Source: an uncultured Acetobacteraceae bacterium (GTDB lineage Bacteria; Pseudomonadota; Alphaproteobacteria; Acetobacterales; Acetobacteraceae). Taken from it: a stretch of DNA of 55,342 nt. Position 1 is the stretch's first letter, and every line of letters begins with the position of its first letter. The stretch covers positions 1 to 55,342 of the forward strand of contig CALMVI010000137.1 of the NCBI GenBank assembly GCA_937873095.1. Reading direction: 5' to 3'. Shown here piece after piece: positions 17,246 to 26,564 of this stretch. The position numbers and the translations under genes were made by a program. The notes beneath the pieces were generated by a model, which saw nothing but the letters and a program-made list of their open reading frames with translations, was not told the origin of the DNA and ran no database searches.

Positions 17246-18162
17246 GGCGGGTGGCGCTGCTGACCCACGAGGCGTGCCTGGGCCACGACCCCGGCCCGGG
17301 CCATGCCGAGTCGCCGGCCCGGCTGCGGGCGGTGCTGCGGGCGCTGGAGCATCCCGATTTCGCCGGCCTGCTGCGCGGCCAGGCGCCGTGCGCCACGCGC
17401 GAGCAGCTCTGCCTGGCGCATCCGGCCGGCTATGTGGACGCCATGCTGGCGCTGGATCCTGGCGACGACATCCTGGCGCTGGACGCCGACACCTTTGTCG
17501 GGCCCGGCAGCGTGACGGCGGCCCGCCACGCCGCGGGCGGTGCCATCGGGGCGGTGGATGCGGTGATGAAGGGGCGGGCGGACACCGCGTTTGCCGCCGT
17601 GCGGCCGCCCGGTCACCATGCCGAGGCGCGCCGGGCGATGGGCTTCTGCCTGTTCGGCAGTGCCGCCATCGCCGCCCAGCACGCGCGCGCACGGTGGGGG
17701 CTGAGGCGGGTGGCGGTGGTGGATTTCGACGTGCACCACGGCAACGGCACGCAGCACATGTTCGAGGCCGACCCCGACCTGTTCTACGCCAGCAGCCACC
17801 AGATGCCGTGCTATCCGGGCACCGGGGCGGCGCAGGAGACGGGGGTGGGCAACGTGGTCAACATGCCGCTGGCGCCCGGCGAGGGCGGGGCTGCGTTCCG
17901 GCGCGCCTGGTCCGAGACCGGCCTGCCCGCCTTGCGCGCCTTCGCGCCGGAGCTGCTGGTCATCTCGGCCGGGTTCGACGCGCACCGCGCCGACCCGCTG
18001 GCCCAGCTCTGCGTCGACACGGAGGATTTCGGCTGGATCACCGAGGCACTGCTGGCCGCGTGCCCCAGGACCGTGTCGGTGATGGAGGGCGGCTACGACC
18101 TAGCGGCCCTGGCAGACTGCGCCGCGCTGCACGTGCGCCGGCTGATGGGTGGCCTGGCGTAA
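17242..18162 (+). CDS. Histone deacetylase family / acetylpolyamine deacetylase-like hydrolase
   Basis: A 306-residue zinc hydrolase of the arginase-deacetylase fold. Visible active-site elements: RPPGHHA at 121-127 (H125-H126), GFCLFGSAA at 134-142, DFDVHHGNG at 161-169 with the Zn ligands D163 and H165, and [12 protein letters not shown] with the third ligand Asp. C-terminal MEGGYDL carries the transition-state tyrosine. All catalytic residues are present. Bacterial members deacetylate acetylpolyamines or acyl amides. The start GTG at 17242 overlaps the tusA-like stop; no other start allows the conserved [15 protein letters not shown]. Followed by a G/C-rich repeat hairpin pair. Confidence 0.9.
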   Translation: MRRVALLTHEACLGHDPGPGHAESPARLRAVLRALEHPDFAGLLRGQAPCATREQLCLAHPAGYVDAMLALDPGDDILALDADTFVGPGSVTAARHAAGGAIGAVDAVMKGRADTAFAAVRPPGHHAEARRAMGFCLFGSAAIAAQHARARWGLRRVAVVDFDVHHGNGTQHMFEADPDLFYASSHQMPCYPGTGAAQETGVGNVVNMPLAPGEGGAAFRRAWSETGLPALRAFAPELLVISAGFDAHRADPLAQLCVDTEDFGWITEALLAACPRTVSVMEGGYDLAALADCAALHVRRLMGGLA

Positions 18163-18186
18163 GGGCCATTCCAAGAGATCGGGGGT

Positions 18187-18230
18187 CTGGGGTTTCAAAC
18201 CCCAGCGGGGTCCAGGGGCGGAGCCCCTGG
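18187..18230. repeat. G/C-rich hairpin pair (CTGGGGTTT / CCAGGGGC family), copy 1
   Basis: Hairpin one: CTGGGGTTT (18187-18195), C, AAACCCCAG (18197-18205). Hairpin two: CCAGGGGC (18212-18219), GGA, GCCCCTGG (18223-18230), then CCTTTCTC. It separates the convergent deacetylase and SphA-like genes and could terminate both. Related copies lie at 31308-31326, 36923-37008 and 42782-42898. Confidence 0.75.
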
Positions 18231-18247
18231 CCTTTCTCAGCAGCCTG

Positions 18248-19168
18248 TCACAGCGGGATGGCGAACTGGAACCAGATCCGGTCCCCCTTGGTGCGGTTCT
18301 CGACGAAGGCTTCGTGCTGCCATTTGAGGAGCAGGCCGCCATGGCCGATGTCGTAGCGCACCAGCGGGCCGTAGCCCACGACCTGGCTGCGGTTGCCGGT
18401 GCCGACCGTCCGCCCCGCCTGCGTGTCGTCGGTCGTCTGTTCCAGCAGGTAGCCGTTCAGGCCGAGCTGCAGCGCCTGGCAGCGCTCCACCGGCCGGTAG
18501 CCCACCACGTAATCGACGTCGAACAGCTGCCCGGACTGGTAGTCGGTATGGGTGTTCCTGCTGTTGAAGTCGTAATGCGCGTCCAGGCTGACTTCCAGTT
18601 TCCTGGTCAGGTACGTGACGGCCAGCTCGGGGGAGTACGTGGCGTAGCCGAGACCGGTGTTGACGACGTCGTTCCTGCTGTACTGGCCCCAGTCGGGGAA
18701 CACGTCGAACATCTGCGACACCCAGAGGTTGGGCAGCACGTGGAAGCCGATGTTGTAGGGGATGATGTCGGGGTCGGCGAATTGCAGGCCGCCGTTGTAG
18801 CGGGTGCGGGCGATGTTGATCGTCTGGTCGACGAAGTTCAGCGCGAAGCCGGAGCCGAAGGTGATGTCCGGGCCGAGGTTGATCCAGGTGTGGTTGATCC
18901 TCACCGCCTCGACGAAGACCGAGGTGTGGAACGGCGGCAGGCCAGGGTTGTTGCCGGTGGTCGGATAGGCGCCGGCGCTGTAATAGAGGTTGTAGTTGAA
19001 GTATTCCGTGGCCCCCGCGGGCGGGTAGATTGCGCTGAGGGCGGTGTTGACGCCGACGGGGAAGTTGGTGCCGCTGGTCTCTTCCGCCTTCGAGCCGAAC
19101 GGGCCTGCCAGCACGCACAGGGCCGCCGCTGCCGCGGCGTGGCGCAGGCCGGTCGTCGTCTGGGACAT
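18248..19168 (-). CDS. SphA-like / MetA-pathway outer-membrane protein
   Basis: A 306-residue protein with a signal peptide (MSQTTTGLRHAAAAAALCVL to about residue 31, cleavage near SKAEE) and alternating aromatic strands typical of an outer-membrane beta barrel: for example ITFGSGFALNFVDQTINIA and LEVSLDAHYDFNS, ending in RIWFQFAIPL with an apolar C-terminal residue. It fits the Phenol_MetA_deg/SphA family, implicated in uptake of hydrophobic or aromatic compounds. The ATG at 19168 is preferred to an upstream in-frame codon because GGAGG stands 7 nt before it and a signal peptide begins there. It is divergent from the serine-cycle operon across 328 nt. Confidence 0.82.
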   Translation of the reverse strand: MSQTTTGLRHAAAAAALCVLAGPFGSKAEETSGTNFPVGVNTALSAIYPPAGATEYFNYNLYYSAGAYPTTGNNPGLPPFHTSVFVEAVRINHTWINLGPDITFGSGFALNFVDQTINIARTRYNGGLQFADPDIIPYNIGFHVLPNLWVSQMFDVFPDWGQYSRNDVVNTGLGYATYSPELAVTYLTRKLEVSLDAHYDFNSRNTHTDYQSGQLFDVDYVVGYRPVERCQALQLGLNGYLLEQTTDDTQAGRTVGTGNRSQVVGYGPLVRYDIGHGGLLLKWQHEAFVENRTKGDRIWFQFAIPL

Positions 19169-19496
19169 GGTGAAACCTCCGGTGACTTGCCCTGGGGATT
19201 GTACCCGGCATCGGGCCGGACCAGAAACCCGCGACGGCCGCAACATGGCCTGGCGCGGACGCCGTGTAAAAACCTCGTGAGGGCGCGTCGGCTGGCAACC
19301 CGCCTCGGCTCGGGAAGCGTCGGCCGGCATGGCCGATTTGCAGGTTGCACCGCCTGGCGGTTGCGACGAGTGTGGGCGATGGCGGGCCGGCGCAGGCGCC
19401 GGCCTACGACTTTACGCCCGCTTTGATTCGGGCGTCGGAGGCTCTATCGGGGCAGCAGCTTCGATGGCGTAGAGGCTTTGATGTCAGGAGTTTTCC
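19169..19496 (+). promoter_or_regulatory. Structured leader / promoter region of the serine-cycle operon
   Basis: This 328-nt gap between the divergent SphA-like gene and glyA holds no convincing gene. It contains a perfect 9-bp hairpin GGCCGGCGC (19385-19393)/GCGCCGGCC (19396-19404) and a second one, ACGCCCG (19414-19420)/CGGGCGT (19429-19435), within 115 nt of the glyA start. CAGGAG near 19487 is the ribosome site. The stems could form an attenuator or RNA leader; no known riboswitch consensus was recognised. Confidence 0.45.
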
Positions 19497-20795
19497 ATGA
19501 ACGAGCAGCGCTTCAGTATTGCCCCGGACCGCTTTTTCTCCGCATCGCTGTCGGAGTCGGACCCCGAACTGGCTGACGCGTTGCAGGCCGAGCTGGTCCG
19601 GCAGCAGGACGGCATCGAGCTGATCGCCAGCGAGAACATCGTCTCGCTCGCCGTTCTGGAAGCCCAGGGGAGCGTGCTGACCAACAAATACGCCGAGGGC
19701 TATCCCGGGCGCCGCTACTATGGCGGCTGCCAGGAGGTGGACCGGGCGGAGCAGCTGGCCATCGACCGGGCGTGCAGGATTTTCGGCTGCACCTACGCCA
19801 ACGTGCAGCCGCATTCCGGCGCGCAGGCGAACGGTGCGGTGTTCCTGGCCCTGCTCCGGCCTGGCGACACGATCCTGGGCATGAGCCTGGCCGCGGGCGG
19901 CCACCTGACGCACGGCGCCGCACCCGCCCAGTCCGGCAAGTGGTTCAACGCCGTGCAGTATGGCGTCAGACGGGATGACGGGCTGCTCGACTACGAGGAG
20001 CTGGAGCAGCTGGCGCGCACCGAGCGTCCGAAGATGATCATCGCCGGGGGGTCCGCCTACCCGCGCATCATCGATTTCGCGCGGATCCGCGCGGTGGCCG
20101 ACGAGGTGGGCGCGGTGTTCCTGGTCGACATGGCGCATTTCGCGGGGCTGGTGGCGGTCGGGCTGTATCCGAGCCCCCTGCCGCACGCGCACGTGGTCAC
20201 CACGACGACCCACAAGACGCTGCGCGGGCCGCGCGGCGGGATGATCCTGTCCAACGACCCCGAACTGGGCAAGAAGTTCAACTCGGCGGTGTTCCCCGGC
20301 CTGCAGGGCGGGCCGCTGATGCATGTGATCGCGGCCAAGGCGGCCGCCTTCGGCGAGGCGCTGCGGCCGGAGTTCCGTGCCTATCAGAAATCCGTGGTCG
20401 AGAACGCGCGGGTGCTGGGCGAAACGCTGGTGAAGGCGGGGCTCGCCATCGTCACGGGCGGCACCGACAGCCACCTGGTGCTGGTGGATCTGCGGCCGAA
20501 GGGGGTGACCGGCAAGGCGGCCGAGGCGGCGCTGGAGCGGGCCCACATGACGGCCAACAAGAACGCGATCCCGTTCGACCCCGCCAAGCCAGCCGTCACC
20601 AGCGGCATCCGGCTGGGCAGCCCGGCTGCCACCACACGCGGCTTCGGCGCGGCGGAGTTCCGCCAGGTGGGCGAGATGATCGCCGAAATCATGGACGGGC
20701 TGGGAGCGGCCGGCGGAACCGCCAACGAAGCGGTGGAGCGCGAGGTCGGCGAGCGGGTGCTGGCGCTGTGCGCCCGCTTTCCGATCTATCGCTGA
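19497..20795 (+). CDS. glyA: Serine hydroxymethyltransferase
   Basis: A 432-residue PLP enzyme converting glycine plus 5,10-methylene-THF to serine. Landmarks: [11 protein letters not shown] at 40-50, [15 protein letters not shown] at 65-79, [12 protein letters not shown] at 209-220, and the PLP lysine K240 in [16 protein letters not shown]. Length matches the family. It heads a plus-strand run of five further serine-cycle genes, so this copy probably serves C1 assimilation; a second housekeeping glyA elsewhere is possible but not visible. ATG at 19497 with CAGGAG upstream. Confidence 0.96.
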   Translation: MNEQRFSIAPDRFFSASLSESDPELADALQAELVRQQDGIELIASENIVSLAVLEAQGSVLTNKYAEGYPGRRYYGGCQEVDRAEQLAIDRACRIFGCTYANVQPHSGAQANGAVFLALLRPGDTILGMSLAAGGHLTHGAAPAQSGKWFNAVQYGVRRDDGLLDYEELEQLARTERPKMIIAGGSAYPRIIDFARIRAVADEVGAVFLVDMAHFAGLVAVGLYPSPLPHAHVVTTTTHKTLRGPRGGMILSNDPELGKKFNSAVFPGLQGGPLMHVIAAKAAAFGEALRPEFRAYQKSVVENARVLGETLVKAGLAIVTGGTDSHLVLVDLRPKGVTGKAAEAALERAHMTANKNAIPFDPAKPAVTSGIRLGSPAATTRGFGAAEFRQVGEMIAEIMDGLGAAGGTANEAVEREVGERVLALCARFPIYR

Positions 20796-20885
20796 GGCTT
20801 TTTGACCAAGGCGTCCCATGCCGCCATCCAGCGTGGGCACAAGCAAGGCGGCCGCCTGCGGGCGAGTCAGCGGAGGGGATGACAC

Positions 20886-22625
20886 GTGGACGCGCCAGTG
20901 ACCAGCACATCCGACGCCCAAGCTGCATCCGGTCATGACCAGCATCGCCAGACCAGGTCGGACGCCGACATCGCGCAGGCGGCTACCCTGCGGCCCATCC
21001 TCGATGTCGCGCGCGAGCGGCTCGGCATCGATGCAGGCAGCCTTCAGCCCTACGGCCACACCAAGGCGAAGATCGACCTGCCGTTCATCGCCTCGCTGGA
21101 GGATCGTGCGGACGGCACGCTGATCCTGGTCACCGCGATCACGCCGACGCCGGCGGGCGAGGGCAAGACCACCACCACGGTCGGCCTGTCGGACGGGCTG
21201 AACCGCATCGGCAGACGGGCCGTGGCCTGCCTGCGCGAGCCCTCTCTCGGGCCGTGTTTCGGCATGAAGGGCGGGGCCGCGGGCGGCGGTTACGCGCAGG
21301 TGGTGCCGATGACGGACATCAACCTGCACTTCACCGGCGACTTCCACGCGATCACCTCGGCCAACAACCTGCTGGCCGCGCTGGTGGACAACCACATCTA
21401 CTGGGGCAACGCGCTGGGGCTGGACCCGCGGCGGGTGAGCTGGCGCCGTGCCATCGACATGAACGACCGGGCGTTGCGCAGCATCGTCTCCTCGCTCGGC
21501 GGCGTCTCCAACGGCTATCCGCGGGAAGACGGGTTCGACATCACCGTCGCCTCCGAGGTGATGGCGATCGTCTGCCTGTCGCGCGACCTCGACGACCTGC
21601 ATCGCCGTCTGTCCAACATCATCGTGGGCCAGACGCGCGAGCGCCGCGCGGTGCGCGCGGCCGACATGGACGCGGCGGGCGCGATGGCGGCGCTGCTGCG
21701 CGACGCGTTGGCACCCAACCTGGTGCAGACGCTGGAGCACAACCCCGCCCTCATCCATGGCGGTCCGTTCGCCAACATCGCGCATGGCTGCAACAGCGTC
21801 ATCGCCACCCGCACCGCGCTGAAGCTGGCCGACTACGTGGTGACCGAGGCGGGTTTCGGCGCCGATCTCGGCGCGGAGAAGTTCTTCGACATCAAGTGCC
21901 GCAAATCCGGCCTGTCGCCATCGGCCGCCGTGCTGGTGGCGACGATCCGGGCGCTGAAGATGCATGGCGGGGTGGCCAAGGACGCGCTCAAGCGCGAGGA
22001 CGCCGACGCGGTGCAGCGCGGCTTCGCCAACCTCGAGCGCCACGTGCGCAACCTTCGCAAGTTCGGCGTGCCGCCGGTGGTGGCGGTCAACCGCTTCAGC
22101 GCGGATACCGAGGCGGAGATGGACCGGCTGCGCACGCTGTGCGACGGGCTTGGCGTGCGCTGCATCGTTGCCGACCATTGGGCGCAGGGCGGCGCGGGGG
22201 CCGAGGAGCTCGCGCGCGCCGTGGTGCAGCAGGTGGAGACCGCCCCCGCCCAGTTCCGCCCGCTGTATCCCGACGATGCGAGCCCTTGGGAAAAGCTGCG
22301 CACGATCGCGACCGAGATCTACGATGCGGCAGAGGTGACGGCCGATGCCGGCGTGAGGAAATACTTTGACGAGCTGCAGGCCGACGGGTTCGGCCACCTG
22401 CCGGTCTGCGTGGCCAAGACGCAGTACAGCTTCAGCACGGACCCCAAGAAGGTGGGCGCGCCGAGCGGCCACGTGCTGCACGTCAGGGACGTGAGGCTGT
22501 CGGCGGGGGCGGAGTTCATCGTCGCGATCTGCGGCGAGATCATGACGATGCCGGGCCTGCCGAAGGTGCCGGCGGCCAACAGCATCTCCCTCTCGCCGGC
22601 AGGACTAATTACCGGGTTGTTCTGA
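20886..22625 (+). CDS. fhs: Formate-tetrahydrofolate ligase
   Basis: A 579-residue formyl-THF synthetase (also called ftfL in methylotrophs). It condenses formate, ATP and THF to 10-formyl-THF. The P-loop [16 protein letters not shown] is at 87-102, followed by [27 protein letters not shown] and [17 protein letters not shown], all strict family signatures; the C-terminus ends PAGLITGLF as expected. A 25-residue Ser/Ala/His-rich N-terminal extension precedes the domain. GTG start at 20886 with GGAGGGG about 8 nt upstream. It lies 90 nt after glyA and is the entry point of formate into the serine cycle. Confidence 0.96.
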   Translation: MDAPVTSTSDAQAASGHDQHRQTRSDADIAQAATLRPILDVARERLGIDAGSLQPYGHTKAKIDLPFIASLEDRADGTLILVTAITPTPAGEGKTTTTVGLSDGLNRIGRRAVACLREPSLGPCFGMKGGAAGGGYAQVVPMTDINLHFTGDFHAITSANNLLAALVDNHIYWGNALGLDPRRVSWRRAIDMNDRALRSIVSSLGGVSNGYPREDGFDITVASEVMAIVCLSRDLDDLHRRLSNIIVGQTRERRAVRAADMDAAGAMAALLRDALAPNLVQTLEHNPALIHGGPFANIAHGCNSVIATRTALKLADYVVTEAGFGADLGAEKFFDIKCRKSGLSPSAAVLVATIRALKMHGGVAKDALKREDADAVQRGFANLERHVRNLRKFGVPPVVAVNRFSADTEAEMDRLRTLCDGLGVRCIVADHWAQGGAGAEELARAVVQQVETAPAQFRPLYPDDASPWEKLRTIATEIYDAAEVTADAGVRKYFDELQADGFGHLPVCVAKTQYSFSTDPKKVGAPSGHVLHVRDVRLSAGAEFIVAICGEIMTMPGLPKVPAANSISLSPAGLITGLF

Positions 22626-22711
22626 GTCCTGCGATCGCGTGTTGTCGTGCGATGGGCCGACACCGTAGCCGCAAGCCTGCGCCGCCTCACTCGAAATCCT
22701 AGGAGACACCG

Positions 22712-23920
22712 ATGACGGGACGTCATTTCCTGCATGTTCCAGGTCCGACCAACATTCCGGACCGCATCCTCAACGCCATGCGGGTTCCGTCCGAGGACCA
22801 TCGCAGCCTGGCGTTTCCCGAGCTGGCGCTGCCGCTGTTCGACAGCCTGAGGAAGCTGTTCAAGACAGCGGGCGGCACGCCGTTCATCTTTCCCGCGACC
22901 GGCACCGGCGCGTGGGAGGCCGTCCTGGTCAACACGCTGAGCGCGGGCGATCGCGTGCTGTCGGCCCGCTTCGGGCAGTTCAGCCATCTGTGGATCGACC
23001 TGGCGCGGCGCCACGGGCTGGACGTGGTGGTCCAGCAGGAGGAGTGGGGAACCGGGGCGTCGCCCGAGCGCATCCACGACGCGCTGAAGGCCGACACCGC
23101 GCACGCGATCAAGGCGGTGATGGTGGTGCAGAACGAGACCGCCACCGGCGTCACCAGCGACGTCGCCGCCGTGCGGCGCGCGATGGACGCGGCGGGGCAT
23201 CCTGCCCTGCTGTTCGTGGACGGCGTGAGCTCGATCGGGTCGATCGATTTCCGGATGGACGAATGGGGCGTGGACGGCGCCATCACCGGCAGCCAGAAGG
23301 GATTGATGCTGCCGGCGGGCCTGGGCCTGTGCTGTGTGAGCAACAAGGCGCTGGATGCGCAGAGGAACGCGCGTGCGAACAACCCGCTGCGCCGCTGCTT
23401 CTTCGATTTCGACGACATGATGAAGTCCAACAAGGACGGCTATTTCCCCTACACGCCGTCGCTGCCGATGCTCTACGGCCTGCGCGAGGCGCTTGCGATG
23501 CTGTTCGAGGAGGGGCTGGAGAACGTGTTCGCGCGGCACCGGTACCTGGCCAGCGGCGTGCGTGCGGCGGTGCTGGATGGCTGGGGCCTGCAGCTCTGCG
23601 CGCGGGAGCCGAAATGGTACAGCGACACGGTGAGCGCCGTGATGGTGCCGAGCGGCTTCAACGGCACGGACGTGATCAAGCGTGCGTTCAAGCGCTACAA
23701 CCTCGCCCTCGGGACGGGGCTGAGCGAGGTCGCGGGCAAGCTGTTCCGCATCGGGCATCTTGGCGACCTGAACGAGCTGATGTGCCTGGGCGCCATCACC
23801 GGCGCCGAGATGTCGATGCGCGATGTCGGCATCGACGTGAAGCCGGGCAGCGGCGCCGCGGCGGCCGAGGAGCATTACCGCCGCGCCGACGCGCAGAGCC
23901 TGGCCAAGGCGGCGGAGTAG
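22712..23920 (+). CDS. sgaA: Serine-glyoxylate aminotransferase
   Basis: A 402-residue class V aminotransferase. It starts RHFLHVPGPTNIPDRILNAM, typical of serine-glyoxylate aminotransferases of Methylobacterium and Hyphomicrobium. The PLP lysine is K196 in ITGSQKGLMLPAGLG, with LLFVDGVSSIGSIDFRMDEW before it. It moves the amino group of serine to glyoxylate, giving hydroxypyruvate and regenerating glycine for GlyA. ATG at 22712 with AGGAGA upstream. Its position between fhs and hprA matches its pathway step. Confidence 0.95.
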   Translation: MTGRHFLHVPGPTNIPDRILNAMRVPSEDHRSLAFPELALPLFDSLRKLFKTAGGTPFIFPATGTGAWEAVLVNTLSAGDRVLSARFGQFSHLWIDLARRHGLDVVVQQEEWGTGASPERIHDALKADTAHAIKAVMVVQNETATGVTSDVAAVRRAMDAAGHPALLFVDGVSSIGSIDFRMDEWGVDGAITGSQKGLMLPAGLGLCCVSNKALDAQRNARANNPLRRCFFDFDDMMKSNKDGYFPYTPSLPMLYGLREALAMLFEEGLENVFARHRYLASGVRAAVLDGWGLQLCAREPKWYSDTVSAVMVPSGFNGTDVIKRAFKRYNLALGTGLSEVAGKLFRIGHLGDLNELMCLGAITGAEMSMRDVGIDVKPGSGAAAAEEHYRRADAQSLAKAAE

Positions 23921-23937
23921 CCAGAGGCTTCACCGCC

Positions 23938-24876
23938 ATGGACCCGCTGGTGGTGTTCCTGGACCGCGAGACGCTGGGCGCCACCGTGCGGGCGCCCGGC
24001 TTTGCGCACCGCTACGACGAACACCAGGTGACCGAAGCGGCGCAGGTGGTCGAGCGGCTGCGGGGTGCAGCGGTCTGCATCACCAACAAGGTGCGAATCA
24101 CCGGCGACGCGCTGCGGCAGCTGCCCGATCTTCGGCTGATCGCGGTGGCTGCGACCGGGACCGACGTCATCGACAAGGCATCGGCCAGGGCGGCCGGTGT
24201 CACGGTCGTGAACATACGCGGCTACGCGTTCAACACGGTGCCGGAGCACGTGGTGGCGCTGATGTTTGCGCTGCGCCGCAACCTTCTGCCTTACGCGAAC
24301 GACGTCCGCCACGGTGTGTGGGGACAGTCGCGCCAGTTCTGCTTCCTGACGCATCCGATCCGCGACGTTGCAGGCTCGACCATGGGCATCGTCGGCTACG
24401 GTGCGATCGGGCGCGCCATCGGCCAGCGTGCCGAAGCGTTAGGCATGCGCGTCATCGCGCATGACGCGGTGGCGGGGGACGGGCTGGTGGATCTGGACAC
24501 GATCCTGCGGGACAGCGACGTGATCACGCTGCACGCGCCGCTGACGGAGGAGACCCGCAACATGATCGGAGCGGCCGAGCTGGCGCGGATGAAGCCCAAC
24601 GCCATCCTGATCAACACCGCGCGCGGCGGCCTGGTGGACGAGCAGGCGCTGGCCGACGCGCTGCGGGCGGGCAGGATTGCCGGCGCCGGTTTCGACGTGC
24701 TGACCGAGGAGCCGCCGCGGCAAGGCAACGTGCTGCTGGATCCCGACATACCGAACCTGATCGTGACGCCGCACGTCGCCTGGGCCAGCCAGGAAGCGAT
24801 GCAGATCCTGGCCGACCAGCTGATCGACAACATAGAAGCCTTCATGTCCGGCACCCCCCAAAACATTGTGGCCTGA
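23938..24876 (+). CDS. hprA: Hydroxypyruvate reductase (D-2-hydroxyacid dehydrogenase family)
   Basis: A 312-residue NAD(P)H-dependent dehydrogenase converting hydroxypyruvate to D-glycerate. The dinucleotide motif GYGAIG is at 153-158; catalytic Arg lies in NTARGGLVDE, Glu in DVLTEEPP, and His in VTPHVAWAS. RGYAFNTVPEHVVALMFALRRN is characteristic of hydroxypyruvate/glycerate dehydrogenases. It follows sgaA by 17 nt and supplies glycerate for the (unseen) glycerate kinase. A T/A-rich hairpin follows its stop within the operon. The ATG at 23938 gives the canonical MDPLVVFLDRETL start. Confidence 0.93.
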   Translation: MDPLVVFLDRETLGATVRAPGFAHRYDEHQVTEAAQVVERLRGAAVCITNKVRITGDALRQLPDLRLIAVAATGTDVIDKASARAAGVTVVNIRGYAFNTVPEHVVALMFALRRNLLPYANDVRHGVWGQSRQFCFLTHPIRDVAGSTMGIVGYGAIGRAIGQRAEALGMRVIAHDAVAGDGLVDLDTILRDSDVITLHAPLTEETRNMIGAAELARMKPNAILINTARGGLVDEQALADALRAGRIAGAGFDVLTEEPPRQGNVLLDPDIPNLIVTPHVAWASQEAMQILADQLIDNIEAFMSGTPQNIVA

Positions 24877-24891
24877 ACTCAAAAGTTTTTT

Positions 24892-24915
24892 GGTTCTTTT
24901 TTTCAAAAAAGAACC
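24892..24915. repeat. T/A-rich terminator-like hairpin inside the serine-cycle operon (hprA/mtdA gap)
   Basis: Perfect 11-bp arms GGTTCTTTTTT (24892-24902) and AAAAAAGAACC (24905-24915) with a 2-nt loop, preceded by CAAAAGTTTTTTGG. The flanking CCGCTTGCC motif is shared with the copy at 12237-12262. It lies in the 64-nt gap between hprA and mtdA and could partially terminate transcription, splitting the operon into two expression levels. Confidence 0.7.
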
Positions 24916-24940
24916 GCTTGCCTAAAGGACCCAGCACAAC

Positions 24941-25801
24941 ATGCCCGCAAAGCTTCTGTTCCAACTGGACACAGACGCGCACCCCAGCGTGTTCGACACG
25001 GTGGTCGGCTATGACGGCGGCGCGGACCAGGTGATCGGCCATTCGGGCGTGACGCCGGAGAGCGTCGGCGGCCTGGTCGAAGGCGCCATCTTCACGCGCG
25101 GCGCGAAAGAGAAGCGTTTCACCGCGCTGTTCCTGGGCGGCGCCAGCATGGCCGCCGGGCAAGCGTTGCTGGACGCGGTGCGAGGCAAGTTCTACGGCGG
25201 CTTCCGCGTGTCGGTCATGCTGGACAGCAACGGCGCCAACACGACGGCGGCGGCGGGCGTGGCGCTGCTCGCCAAGGCATCTCCAATCGCGGGCAAGCGC
25301 GCGGTGGTGCTTGGCGGCACGGGACCGGTCGGCATGCGGGTGGCGGGCCTGCTGGCGCTCGAGGGTGCCCACGTGTCGATCACCGGACGCAAGCTGGACA
25401 GGACGCAGGCCGCGGCGGACGCGGTGGGCCGGCGGTTCGCCGTGCAGGTGGGTGCTGTGGAAGCCGCTGACGACGCGGCGCGCGCCCGGGCGGCGGACGG
25501 GTGCGCCATCATCTACGCGGCCGGGGCGATCGGGCACCAGCTCATCGCGCAGGCCGACTGGCAGTCCAACGCGTCGGCGCAACTGGTCGCCGACGTGAAC
25601 CCGGAGCCGCCATTCGGCATCGGCGGCATCGCGGCCAACGACCGCGCACGCGACTATGACGGCAAGCTCGCCTTCGGCGCGCTCGGCATCGGCGGCCTGA
25701 AGCTGCGCCTGCATCGCGCCTGCATCGGCCGCCTGTTCGAGCAGAACGACCTTGTCCTGGACGCCGAGGCGATACTGGCCATTGCCAAGGAGATGGCGTG
25801 A
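24941..25801 (+). CDS. mtdA: NADP-dependent methylene-tetrahydromethanopterin/methylene-THF dehydrogenase
   Basis: A 286-residue MtdA. It starts KLLFQLDTDAHPSVFDTVVGYDGGADQV like the methylotroph enzyme and has GANTTAAAGVALL and the nucleotide-binding VVLGGTGPVGMRVA, plus VADVNPEPPFGIGGI. MtdA oxidises or reduces methylene-/methenyl-THF (and the H4MPT analogue) using NADP. With fchA, its stop overlapping the fchA start (TGATG), it links 10-formyl-THF to methylene-THF, feeding GlyA. No mch, fae or other H4MPT genes are in the window, so the THF role is favoured. ATG at 24941. Confidence 0.94.
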   Translation: MPAKLLFQLDTDAHPSVFDTVVGYDGGADQVIGHSGVTPESVGGLVEGAIFTRGAKEKRFTALFLGGASMAAGQALLDAVRGKFYGGFRVSVMLDSNGANTTAAAGVALLAKASPIAGKRAVVLGGTGPVGMRVAGLLALEGAHVSITGRKLDRTQAAADAVGRRFAVQVGAVEAADDAARARAADGCAIIYAAGAIGHQLIAQADWQSNASAQLVADVNPEPPFGIGGIAANDRARDYDGKLAFGALGIGGLKLRLHRACIGRLFEQNDLVLDAEAILAIAKEMA

Positions 25802-26430
25802 TGGCCGTGCGCGACCTGTCGCTGGACGCGTTCCTCGCCGAGTTGGGAAGCCGTGCGGCGACGCCCGGCGGGGGCGGCGCGGCGGCGGTGCTCGGCGCGG
25901 TCGGCGCGGCGCTGTCGGGCATGGTCGCCCACCTGACCATCGGCAAGAAGAAGTATGCGGCCGTGCAGGCCGAGATGGAGTCGCTACTGGCGCGCGCCGA
26001 CGCGTTGCGTGTGAGGCTGGCCGAAGCCATCGACGCCGATGCCGACGCGTTCGACGCGCTGATGCGCGCCTATGCCTTGCCCAAGCAGTCCGAACAGGAT
26101 GCTGCGGCGCGCGACGCGGCGGTCCAGCACGCGCTGGGTTCGGCCATTGCCGCGCCGCTCGGCTGCGCCCGTCTGTGCCGCGAAGCGATCGACCTTGCGG
26201 TGCAGGCTTCGGAAAAAGGCAACAGCTCGGTGGTCAGCGACGGCGGGGTCGCGGTGCTGGCGGCGCATGCAGGGCTGCGCAGCTCGGCGCTCAACGTGCT
26301 CGTCAACGTCAAGCTGCTGGCCGACCGCAGCCGCGCCGCCGGTTACGTGGCCGAGCTGGACCGCATGCTGGAGGGCGCGGCGGCGCTGACGGAAACCACC
26401 TACGAGGCCGTCCGCCGACAGCTGGTGTGA
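25801..26430 (+). CDS. fchA: Methenyltetrahydrofolate cyclohydrolase
   Basis: A 209-residue FchA of the FTCD-C (cyclodeaminase-like) helical family, 208 residues in Methylobacterium. Signatures: LSLDAFLAELGSRAATPGGG at the start, LTIGKKKYAAV, and the segment SEKGNSSVVSDGGVAVLAAHAG near the active site. It interconverts 5,10-methenyl-THF and 10-formyl-THF. The ATG at 25801 shares bases with the mtdA stop (TGATG); a GTG 3 nt upstream is also possible. It is the last serine-cycle gene here: the mtkAB, ppc and mcl genes that follow fchA in Methylobacterium are absent. Confidence 0.94.
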   Translation: MAVRDLSLDAFLAELGSRAATPGGGGAAAVLGAVGAALSGMVAHLTIGKKKYAAVQAEMESLLARADALRVRLAEAIDADADAFDALMRAYALPKQSEQDAAARDAAVQHALGSAIAAPLGCARLCREAIDLAVQASEKGNSSVVSDGGVAVLAAHAGLRSSALNVLVNVKLLADRSRAAGYVAELDRMLEGAAALTETTYEAVRRQLV

Positions 26431-26564
26431 CGTTCGCCGGAGTGCCGTTCGCGTCTGCGCGACGTCGCGGCGCTAGCCGGGCGGGGCGGTTGCCGCGGGA
26501 TACATGAGGTGCTTTCATCCGCTCGGCCCTTGCACGGTTCAACGGAAAAACCGGAGACGCGCCC

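Noticed and set aside
19404-22481. 1025-codon minus-strand frame opposite glyA and fhs
   Set aside because: It is antisense to two genes with strict family motifs; its His/Arg/Gln-rich composition is the typical antisense shadow in GC-rich DNA.
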